The notes under the pieces: generated by a model
What the model saw: the letters and a program-made list of their open reading frames with translations, nothing else
Database searches by the model: none
Told to the model about the DNA's origin: nothing
Translations under genes and position numbers: made by a program
NCBI GenBank assembly: GCA_045046905.1
Contig: JASFYU010000035.1
Coordinates: 1 to 8,189 of the forward strand
DNA from: JASFYU01 sp045046905
GTDB taxonomy: Bacteria; Bacteroidota; Bacteroidia; Flavobacteriales; Flavobacteriaceae
Direction of reading: 5' to 3'
DNA length: 8,189 nucleotides
Shown here: positions 1 through 6,532 of the stretch, piece after piece
Layout of the letters: every line of letters starts with the position of its first letter
How positions within the stretch are numbered: the stretch's first letter is position 1

Positions 1-1513
1 TTGCCTTGCCTGGTCCTCCTCTATTTGCATTGGTAAGGCTGCCTGTGAATATTCCTCTTCTCTTATACCGTATATCAGGGCCAAAGGTCGTTTTCCATTG
101 AAGCCCTTCAGCGAGGTTGATGTCTAGATAAATTGGTGCCAAAATCCGAGTTACTTTACGCTCATCGGCAAATGCCCCGTCGACTAGTTCGCTCAATGGG
201 TTGGTACGTATACCGTCATTGGTAGGTAAAAACAATAAATTACCTTCGGTGTCATAAGGCACGCCCAAAGGGTTAATAGCTAAGGCCTCGCCCATAACCG
301 CATTTGACCCCCAATTTTGCACCGAATTTGTAATTACAAAAGACAGGCCTATTTTAAAGGTGTCATTAATGCGATGATCCAAATTAATTCGACCCGTAAA
401 TCGCTCAAAATCCTGATTACTTATAATTCCCTGCTCACTAAAATACCCCACTGAAGCATTGAAGGTAGTTTTATCAGATCCGCCACTTACACTGACTTGG
501 TGATTGGTCTGCCAGCCAGAATTAAGAACCTCATCTAACCAATTGGTTGAGCGACCTTCCGCAATGGATTGTAGTTCTACTGGATCCTCGAAAATTTCAG
601 AATCTGCCGGTATTGTACCATTCCAAGCCGTACGTTTTGATTCTCTTCGCAATGCTGCAAATTGTGCGCCGTCCATCATATCGACCAAACGCAATGCAGA
701 AGTAACACCGTAATGACTATTGTATGATACCTTGGTTTTGCCTACTCTTCCTCTTTTTGTCGAAATCAGTATAACGCCATTGGCTCCACGAGATCCATAA
801 ATCGCTGTGGCAGCTGCATCTTTTAAAATTTGCATTGATGCGATATCACCAGGAGCAATGTCTGCTATGGCATCAGCATCTAATTGAGGAATACCATCAA
901 CAACATATAAAGGGTCATTGGACGCATTCACAGAACGTCTGCCACGTATTCTCACTGTAGAACCTTGACCAGGCCTACCACCACTTGCCTGTATATCAAC
1001 ACCGGCAACCTGCCCTTTTATCGCATCGATACTACTTGAAGTGGCAATTCTTTCTATTGACTCTGCGCTAATAGAAGCTATGGCGGCGGTAATTTCGCCT
1101 TTCTTCTGAGTACCATAACCTACTACGACTACCTCGTCTAATTGCGAGGCATCGATTTGCATGCCGACACTGACACTTGATCTGCCGTCAATGGCAATCT
1201 CTTGAGTGCTATAGCCTACATAGCTGAATATCAAAATACTGTTCGTATCCGCAGCAATAGAATAGTTGCCGTCAAAATCGGTTACGGCACCCGTTGTGGT
1301 GCCCTTTACTACGATACTTGCCCCTGGTAGGGGTGATCCATTTTCATCGGTGACTACACCGGTGATTGTAGATTGAATTATTGCTTTCAAGCTGTTGTTT
1401 TTATTTATTTCTACAGTGGCATGTATAGAAGCAATACCAATAGAACAATAAACAACAGAAAGCAAAAAGCTTCTTGCTTTGGGCAACAGTCTTTTCAAAA
1501 TTAATTTTTTCAT
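1..1513 (-). CDS. SusC/RagA-family TonB-dependent outer-membrane transporter, N-terminal part (cut by window edge)
   Basis: This is the pore component of a SusCD-type complex, which imports oligosaccharides across the outer membrane using TonB energy. I translated the minus strand from the ATG at 1513 and found 504 uninterrupted codons to the left edge. Residues 1-32 form a signal peptide (MKKLILKRL, then a hydrophobic stretch ending SIHA). Residues about 50-115 are a carboxypeptidase-D regulatory-like domain (TGVVTDENGSPLPGASI, VTDFDGNY, FSYVGY). The family's TonB-box-like segment LDEVVVVGYGTQKK is at 125-138. The plug domain follows, with VDGIP at 205 and ILKDAAATAIYGSRGANG at 229-246, both hallmark SusC motifs. 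After it the beta-barrel begins. There is no STN domain before the regulatory-like domain, so signalling to an anti-sigma factor is not expected. Family members usually have about 1000 residues, so roughly half lies outside the window. It is transcribed away from the other genes. No Shine-Dalgarno sequence is visible, as is usual in Bacteroidota. The substrate cannot be read from the sequence. Confidence 0.96.
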   Translation of the reverse strand, partial: MKKLILKRLLPKARSFLLSVVYCSIGIASIHATVEINKNNSLKAIIQSTITGVVTDENGSPLPGASIVVKGTTTGAVTDFDGNYSIAADTNSILIFSYVGYSTQEIAIDGRSSVSVGMQIDASQLDEVVVVGYGTQKKGEITAAIASISAESIERIATSSSIDAIKGQVAGVDIQASGGRPGQGSTVRIRGRRSVNASNDPLYVVDGIPQLDADAIADIAPGDIASMQILKDAAATAIYGSRGANGVILISTKRGRVGKTKVSYNSHYGVTSALRLVDMMDGAQFAALRRESKRTAWNGTIPADSEIFEDPVELQSIAEGRSTNWLDEVLNSGWQTNHQVSVSGGSDKTTFNASVGYFSEQGIISNQDFERFTGRINLDHRINDTFKIGLSFVITNSVQNWGSNAVMGEALAINPLGVPYDTEGNLLFLPTNDGIRTNPLSELVDGAFADERKVTRILAPIYLDINLAEGLQWKTTFGPDIRYKRRGIFTGSLTNANRGGPGKA

Positions 1514-2076
1514 GTTGTAATCAGGTTTAAGTTGTTAGTTTTTCCGTTTAAAAATATCAGATATTTTAGTGTTCATATTTGACTAGTAATCAGATGAGTT
1601 AAATTTCTTTTACTAGTATTTTTTATTTCAAGGGCTTTTGTTTGTGTTGGTCATACGTTGTCTTTGTTTGGGTTATTAAAAAGTTTGAAATTTTATAAGT
1701 ATTCGTTTGTATGAAAATTGAATTTAATCTTGATTTTCAATGTGATAGTTATTAAAACATGAAATCTCACATAAATTACGTTAACGTTAACGTAGGATGC
1801 GTTAACGTACACATAAATTGCGTTAACGTTAACGAATATAGGGATACATTTGAATATAAAAAAAAGAAAATGATTTTTTTTTGTTAATTTATGATAAATC
1901 ACAATGCGGTTTTAGGAAGCAAATTTTAAATAAGAGCGCATTTTTTTGGATATAAAGCCACTTGCATAATACAAGAAAACCACTAAAAGTTCTAGGTAGG
2001 AGCTAGCTCTCTATTTTTAGTCTTAAAAAAGAATGCTTTTATAATCGACTAATTCTAGCCTAAACCAGAGAAGTAA
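1514..2076. other. Intergenic region upstream of the susC-like gene
   Basis: I see no credible gene here. The region is very AT-rich and contains the palindrome cluster at 1777-1834, annotated separately. It also holds a 10-bp palindrome GAGCTAGCTC at 2000-2009 and a weak AAAAG-aatg-CTTTT hairpin just after it. No Bacteroidota-type promoter (TTTG, then TAnnTTTG) was found on the minus strand facing the susC-like gene. One TACATTTG match lies on the plus strand at 1845-1852, without a well-spaced upstream TTTG. Confidence 0.6.
1777..1834. promoter_or_regulatory. Cluster of three CGTTAACG palindromes, probable operator sites
   Basis: A perfect 18-bp palindrome TACGTTAACGTTAACGTA spans 1777-1794. 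A single CGTTAACG lies at 1800-1807. A second CGTTAACGTTAACG lies at 1821-1834. The outer two sit inside a 24-bp direct repeat (1769-1792 and 1811-1834) that differs at one base (a or g before the palindrome), with a period of 42 bp, about four helical turns. A C-G-centred palindrome with TTAAC half-sites resembles operators of LacI/GalR-family repressors, which commonly control carbohydrate genes; that regulator assignment is inference. The cluster lies 264-321 bases upstream of the susC-like start, so it could control that gene. No regulator gene is in the window. Confidence 0.6.
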
Positions 2077-2554
2077 ATTGCCCCTGAACAAGGAGAAATC
2101 TTTGGTCGATTCAGAATACATATTGCAAAATTCTCTGGAAAAGGAGGTTGGACCTATTCAGAAATGCCAGAAATCATTCAAAATAGTAAGAATCTTTTTG
2201 GATGGGTAAAAATTTAAGGAAAAATTGACGAGTTCGCATTAAAGCACTTTAAACTAATGCCAATTGGAAAGGGAAAATTGCTCCTTCCTGTCAGAGCTAA
2301 AATTCGCAAAAAAGATTAAGAAACTAGCAGGAGATTATGTACATATAATTCTCTGTGCTGACGATTCCTTGTTTGAAATACCCATTGAGATTATTGATTG
2401 TTATAAAAATGAACCGAAAACAGTATTGGAGACCTTTCTGTCTTTTACAGAGAGAGAACAAAAGATCTATTTAGATTGGATCTATAATGCAAAGACTATG
2501 GAAACAAAGGTTGACCGAATAGTTCAAATGTTGAATCCCTTATTGAGGGTTTAA
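2077..2554 (+). pseudogene. Decayed DUF1905 / YdeI-OmpD-associated (OmdA) protein gene
   Basis: This is a broken gene for a small two-domain protein of the bacteriocin-protection YdeI/OmpD-associated type. Reading 2077 onward gives a DUF1905-like stretch (FRIHIAKFSG, GGWTYSEMPEIIQ, then FGWVKI). It is interrupted by an in-frame TAA at 2215-2217 and resumes as GKIDEFALKHFKLMPIGKGK, then LLLPVRAKIRKK. A run of six A at about 2308-2313 then shifts the frame: removing one A joins it to IKKLAGDYVHIILCADD. The second frame continues to the stop at 2554 and carries the typical OmdA tail, with an acidic/aromatic stretch (FTEREQKIYLDWI) followed by a K-T-x-x-x-R-I pattern (ETKVDRIVQML). No start codon is evident upstream of the first segment. 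A 96-codon frame from a TTG at 2264 exists, but its first dozen or so residues are out of frame with the family, so I do not call it an intact gene. Family function is poorly known. Confidence 0.82.
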
Positions 2555-2568
2555 TCAAAAAGAATTGC

Positions 2569-2673
2569 CCTAGGCTCTGCCTCGTGATTTTCGATTTACC
2601 TCTCCTAGGTAGAGCCTGCCTCGAAATGAAAAATGTGTTTTTGGAAGCATACCTCGTTCCCTTGGGTCGAGGT
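2569..2673. repeat. Cluster of short direct and inverted repeats
   Basis: CCTAGG occurs at 2569-2574 and 2604-2609, each followed shortly by TGCCTCG (2578-2584 and 2617-2623). AGGCTCT at 2572-2578 and AGAGCCT at 2611-2617 form a 7-bp inverted pair. A further dyad, ACCTCG at 2651-2656 with CGAGGT at 2668-2673, encloses a small CCC/GGG pair. It starts 15 bases after the stop of the decayed gene. It could be structured RNA at a former transcript end or part of a dispersed repeat. No T-tract follows, so a simple terminator is not supported. Confidence 0.4.
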
Positions 2674-2740
2674 TGTTGATTTAGGGTTCAAAAAAGTCGC
2701 GGTTTTATGACAAGGAGGAAGACGAATAAAAAACACGATT

Positions 2741-2872
2741 TCATACTATTGATACCGCAAATAACCTATGTACTAAAAATAGTTTGTTAAAGTTAAATAC
2801 AATGGTAAAGAATACCAAAGTGAAAATCACCCAATAGCCATATTTACTTAAGTTTGGGCCGCTATAATAAGA
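2741..2872 (-). pseudogene. Possible relic of a membrane-protein gene
   Basis: The minus strand has 43 open codons ending in TGA at 2741-2743. They read SYYSGPNLSKYGYW, then a strongly hydrophobic run (VIFTLVFFTIVF), then a basic flank (NKLFLVHR), like a transmembrane helix with its border. Directly upstream in another frame is FFSKAIGLL, a stop, then AKAFNLIIAA, which would suit a frameshifted continuation. I do not recognise the family. AT-rich DNA can produce hydrophobic frames by chance, so this is tentative. Confidence 0.22.
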
Positions 2873-3157
2873 TTAAATGCTTTGGCCTAGAGCAATCCGA
2901 TGGCCTTTGAGAAGAAAGAAAGACCTTTTCTAGTATCGATAAAATAGTGCAGTTCAATTCAAAAGGAATTAACATCCATAGTATAATTGTAGTACTATTG
3001 CACATATTCAGTGTAGTACATACGAGCCGTTTTGAAAATGGAAATAAAGAGCTAGAGGTTGTTTGGTGCTAAAATGGCATGGAAGACAAAATATAAGCGC
3101 TAAAAATGTACGTAGTAATTGAGAAAAAGAATACTTCATATTTAAAAACATATAATA

Positions 3158-6100
3158 ATGTATACAAAGACCATTTCTATTTTTTTAAGAATAGGCATTT
3201 TGTCAATATCTATTTTTATGGGCTTTTATTCTTGTACATCAAAAAATAAAGAGGTAACCGTTTCACAAGAATTGACTGAAATTGATAAGAGAAAGGTAGA
3301 AAATGCTTTGGCTGGGCTAGATATTCATGAGGGGCTTGAAGCCACTGTTTTTGCCGCGGAACCAATGCTGATGAACCCTACCAATATAGATATCGATAGC
3401 AAAGGTAGAGTATGGGTCTGTGAAGCGTATAATTATAGGTATGATTTAAACCCTAATAATGCCCGGAATAAAGAAGGAGACCGAATTTTAATCTTGGAAG
3501 ATACAAATGGCGATGGCAAGGCCGATTTGCGAAAAGTGTTTTATCAAGGAAAAGATATCGATGCCGCTTTGGGTATTGCCGTTTTTGGTAATACGGTAAT
3601 TGTTTCTACAAGTCCGAATATATGGGTTTTTACCGATGAAGACGGTGATGGGCGTTCAGATAAAAAAGAGTTGTTATTCTCAGGAATAGGAGGCATGCAA
3701 CATGACCATGGTGTTCATTCCTTTGTTTTCGGACCTGATGGAAAATTATACTTCAACTTTGGAAATGCGGGAGAACAGGTTTTAGATAAAAATGGAAACC
3801 CAATTGTCGACAAGGCCGGTAATGTTGTTAACCACCAAGGAACACCCTATCGCCAAGGTATGATTTTTAGATGTAATACCGACGGCAGTGAATTTGAAGT
3901 GGTTGCGAATAATTTTAGAAATAATTATGAAGTTGCCGTTGACGCATATGGTTCGCTATGGCAATCTGATAATGATGATGATGGCAATAAGGGAGTTAGA
4001 ATTAATTATGTCATGGAATATGGCAACTACGGCTATCATGATGAAATGACCGGTGCGGGTTGGAGGACAAGAAGAACGGGTATGCACAAAGAGATTCCGA
4101 AAAGACATTGGCATTTAAATGATCCTGGAGTAATTCCGAATCTTTTGCAAACTGGAGCCGGTTCCCCAACAGGTATGGTTATTTATGAAGGGAGACTACT
4201 TCCTGAAATTTTCTGGGACCAAATGATCCATACTGATGCCGGGCCCAATGTAGTACGATCTTATCCGGTAGAAAAAGATGGCGCTGGTTATAAGGCTAAA
4301 CTCGTGAATATTTTGACCGGTACTAGAGATTCATGGTTTAGGCCCTCTGATGTTTGTGTAGCACCGGACGGATCTATATTCGTTGCCGATTGGTACGACC
4401 CCGGCGTTGGAGGCCATCAAATGAGAGATCAGGAACAGGGAAGAATATACAGAATCGCACCAAAAGGTCATGCCTACAAAACCTCAAATCTTGATATAGC
4501 TTCTATTGAAGGTGCTATTTTAGCAATGAAAAGCCCTAATATGGCCCGTCGATATCTAGGCTGGACAAGGCTTAATGAATTGGGTGCTGAGGCTGAATCC
4601 GCATTGAAACGTGAATTATCCTCTGAAAATCAAAGACATAGGGCAAGGGCGTTTTGGCTTTTGGGCAAGATAAAAGGAAAAGCTAAAGAATATATAAGTC
4701 TGGCCATAAGTGACAAAAATGAGGACATAAGGATTACAGGATTGCGAATCGCCAGACAACTTGAAGTACCCGAATTGGTAGATTATATGACAAAACTGGC
4801 CAAGGATTCTTCACCTCAAGTACGAAGAGAAGTTGCTATTGCGACCAGGCTATTGGCTTCTTCTAGAGCGGCAGACATTTGGGCTGAAGTGGCCGTTCAA
4901 TACCCCAAGGGTGATCGATGGTATTTAGAGGCATTAGGTATTGGTTCTGACCTCAGAGCTGATGAATTTTTTGACGCGTATGCTAAAAAAATGAAGGGCA
5001 TGCTAAAATCTACTGAAAGTCAGGATATTGTATGGCGAACTAGGGCGAAGGCCTGTATTCCATTATTATCGGAATACATTTCGAATAAGGCAATGACCAC
5101 GGTGAAAATGAAAAGATATTTCAGGGCCTTCGATTTTATACAGGACAGGGCCAAAGATCAGGTATTGGTTGAATTACTTACAACAAATCATACAGAAAAA
5201 GACACTATTATAAAACTAGCGCTCAATCATATTAGCCCTGAGGTGATTAGCAGGGATCCTAAGGCAAAAAAAATACTGTTAAACACACTAGAAAACGAAA
5301 AAGGCACAAAACAGTATATCGATTGGGTGAAAAGATTTGATTTAAAAGAACAGAGCGATGAATTAAAACGGCTTATGCTTGAAACAACAGATTCTGAGAT
5401 TATACTAGAGGCTACCAAATTATTAAGAAATATGAAGGGGGTCGAATATTTTGAACAATTACTGAGTTCAGATGATGACTTGATTGTTTCTCGTACGCTG
5501 ACTGCAATGAAATATCTTGGTGATCTAGATGTATGGTATTATGTCAAAGCAATGGTTTTAGATGAATCAAGAGACCTTCAGCAAAGAAAAAGGGCATTAG
5601 AAGCCTTGGCGACAGGTTGGACCCAAGAATACCGCGTTTTTGAAATGCTCGGTAAGGGCGAGATCCCCTCCAAACTCGAAAACACGGCAGTGCTGGTCTT
5701 GATGGGTGCACTTAGAGGTTCAATCCGAGAGGGAGCAGCGACCTATCTCAAAATGCCCGAAGGCTCCGATAAATTACCCGATCTCAATGAATTGGTCGCA
5801 TCTACAGGAAATATAGCCAATGGAAAGACCGTTTTTAATACCTATTGTGCCTCTTGCCATCAAGGTGGTGACATGGGTATTGATTTTGGTCCAAACCTTT
5901 CTGAAATAGGCAGTAAACTTTCTAAAGAAGGCATGTATGCTTCAATTATCTACCCAGACGAGGGCATAGGTTTTGGTTACGAAGGTTTTTTGATAGAAAC
6001 CAAGGATGGTTCTAAGCAAGTGGGCTACATAGTAAGTAAAACTGAAAATGAAATTACCTTGAAACAGATGGGTGGCGTGCGAAATACTATAAAAACTTCT

Positions 6101-6238
6101 GAAATTGTCGCTATTGAAGAATTGAAAAACTCCTTAATGCCATCAGGGCTACACTTGGTTATGGGCAGTGAGGAATTAATAGATTTGGTAGCCTATTTAT
6201 CCTCATTGAAGAAAGTTGAAGCGGTTGTGGGTAAATAA
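3158..6238 (+). CDS. PVC-type dehydrogenase lipoprotein with HEAT-like region and C-terminal c-type haem domain
   Basis: This is probably a periplasm- or surface-facing lipoprotein that oxidises a sugar-like or alcohol substrate and passes electrons to its own haem; the substrate is unknown. A hydrophobic signal ends at FYSC, giving a plausible lipid-bearing C26. Residues about 40-437 form a beta-propeller like the membrane-bound dehydrogenase domain first described in Planctomycetes/Verrucomicrobia. It includes DHGVHSFVFGPDGKLYF from D183, resembling the soluble PQQ glucose dehydrogenase segment that holds the catalytic His (here H184). Three calcium-loop-like motifs occur: DTNGDGKAD (115-123), DEDGDGRSD (160-168) and DNDDDG (271-276). 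Residues about 450-860 look like HEAT/ARM helical repeats (for example RHRARAFWLLGKIKG, SSPQVRREVAIATRLLA). Residues about 885-1020 are the PVC-type haem-binding domain, with CASCH at 897-901 and SLMPSGL near the end, possibly giving the axial Met. The length of 1026 residues suits this architecture. The ATG at 3158 was chosen because it supplies the export signal. The sulfatase follows on the same strand after 294 bases. The fold and domains are well supported; the reaction is inference. Confidence 0.92.
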   Translation: MYTKTISIFLRIGILSISIFMGFYSCTSKNKEVTVSQELTEIDKRKVENALAGLDIHEGLEATVFAAEPMLMNPTNIDIDSKGRVWVCEAYNYRYDLNPNNARNKEGDRILILEDTNGDGKADLRKVFYQGKDIDAALGIAVFGNTVIVSTSPNIWVFTDEDGDGRSDKKELLFSGIGGMQHDHGVHSFVFGPDGKLYFNFGNAGEQVLDKNGNPIVDKAGNVVNHQGTPYRQGMIFRCNTDGSEFEVVANNFRNNYEVAVDAYGSLWQSDNDDDGNKGVRINYVMEYGNYGYHDEMTGAGWRTRRTGMHKEIPKRHWHLNDPGVIPNLLQTGAGSPTGMVIYEGRLLPEIFWDQMIHTDAGPNVVRSYPVEKDGAGYKAKLVNILTGTRDSWFRPSDVCVAPDGSIFVADWYDPGVGGHQMRDQEQGRIYRIAPKGHAYKTSNLDIASIEGAILAMKSPNMARRYLGWTRLNELGAEAESALKRELSSENQRHRARAFWLLGKIKGKAKEYISLAISDKNEDIRITGLRIARQLEVPELVDYMTKLAKDSSPQVRREVAIATRLLASSRAADIWAEVAVQYPKGDRWYLEALGIGSDLRADEFFDAYAKKMKGMLKSTESQDIVWRTRAKACIPLLSEYISNKAMTTVKMKRYFRAFDFIQDRAKDQVLVELLTTNHTEKDTIIKLALNHISPEVISRDPKAKKILLNTLENEKGTKQYIDWVKRFDLKEQSDELKRLMLETTDSEIILEATKLLRNMKGVEYFEQLLSSDDDLIVSRTLTAMKYLGDLDVWYYVKAMVLDESRDLQQRKRALEALATGWTQEYRVFEMLGKGEIPSKLENTAVLVLMGALRGSIREGAATYLKMPEGSDKLPDLNELVASTGNIANGKTVFNTYCASCHQGGDMGIDFGPNLSEIGSKLSKEGMYASIIYPDEGIGFGYEGFLIETKDGSKQVGYIVSKTENEITLKQMGGVRNTIKTSEIVAIEELKNSLMPSGLHLVMGSEELIDLVAYLSSLKKVEAVVGK

Positions 6239-6245
6239 TATAGTT

Positions 6246-6410
6246 CTACCTTTTTGGTACAAGTGTAGTAGTGGGCCAGTTGTTCTCGAACACAGCCATA
6301 TAAGCCAAAACATCTCTTTTAGTTTTTTGTGCAATTACTTTTTTGCCTTCTTTATAAGCTGGCCTGGTGAATTAAGACTGGTAGTAATCTGTGATTTTCA
6401 ATTTGTATGG
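6246..6410 (-). pseudogene. Possible relic of the 3' end of a gene, antisense to its neighbours
   Basis: On the minus strand 6410-6246 reads PYKLKITDYYQS, one TAA (6372-6374), then FTRPAYKEGKKVIAQKTK, RDVLAYMAVFENNWP and TTTLVPKR before a TAG at 6246-6248. The amphipathic, protein-like composition and the single stop suggest the decayed C-terminus of a soluble protein. I do not recognise the family. A 41-codon open run is not significant by length alone, so chance is a real alternative. Confidence 0.25.
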
Positions 6411-6462
6411 TTATTTGACGCTATCTTAGCTTTCAAGTAATTAAATATAGAAATCTCGCATG

Positions 6463-6509
6463 ATATTACTTTTAGTGAGTCATGGTGTGTTATAACTGAA
6501 AAGTAATAT
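6463..6509. promoter_or_regulatory. 11-bp perfect inverted repeat before the sulfatase start
   Basis: ATATTACTTTT at 6463-6473 is matched exactly by AAAAGTAATAT at 6499-6509, with 25 bases between. One G-T and one A-T pair could extend the stem outward. It ends 23 bases before the sulfatase ATG. It could be a two-site operator or, in RNA, a leader hairpin affecting translation. Too AT-rich and without a following T-tract to be a convincing terminator for the upstream gene. Confidence 0.45.
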
Positions 6510-6532
6510 TAAAATACTAACAAGATAAATTA

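Larger units (their letters stand above)
2555..3157. other. Gene-poor intergenic region with dyad repeats
   Basis: No intact gene is visible on either strand. The left part (2569-2673) holds repeated CCTAGG and TGCCTCG words and two short inverted repeats. The middle carries a possible minus-strand membrane-protein relic (2741-2872). The last 150 bases are AT-rich leader for the gene starting at 3158. A TTTG at 3031-3034 lies before GTTGTTTG at 3058-3065, but the latter lacks the TA of a proper TAnnTTTG element, so I do not call a promoter. Confidence 0.55.
6239..6532. other. Spacer between haem dehydrogenase and sulfatase genes
   Basis: These 294 bases hold no intact gene. A plus-strand frame starting inside the previous gene and ending at 6440 has no protein-like features and is not called. 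The minus strand carries a possible gene relic (6246-6410), and the right end carries an inverted repeat (6463-6509). No terminator hairpin with a T-tract is visible after the stop at 6238, so read-through into the sulfatase is possible. Confidence 0.5.

Noticed and set aside
504..713. 69-codon plus-strand reading frame
   Set aside because: It lies antisense within the clear SusC-like coding region and has no recognisable features.
1777..1834. CRISPR-like array
   Set aside because: The units are short overlapping palindromes with unequal 18 and 24 bp centre spacings and no regular spacers.
1693..1902. 69-codon minus-strand reading frame
   Set aside because: Its repetitive Val-Asn/Ile-Tyr-Val content is simply the translation of the CGTTAACG palindrome cluster and AT-rich flanks.
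2264..2554. 96-codon frame from a TTG as an intact small gene
   Set aside because: Its first dozen or so residues are out of frame with the family, and the missing N-terminal domain is readable upstream in another frame, so it is part of a pseudogene.
2849..2856. TAAGTTTG match to the Bacteroidota -7 element
   Set aside because: There is no properly spaced TTTG upstream and it lies 300 bases from the next start codon.
5227..5418. 63-codon minus-strand reading frame
   Set aside because: It is antisense to the HEAT-like part of the dehydrogenase gene, is serine-rich and looks like a shadow.
6216..6440. 74-codon plus-strand frame overlapping the end of the dehydrogenase gene
   Set aside because: It starts inside the preceding gene, and its composition (many Phe, Trp, Cys) is not protein-like; the opposite strand gives a more plausible peptide.
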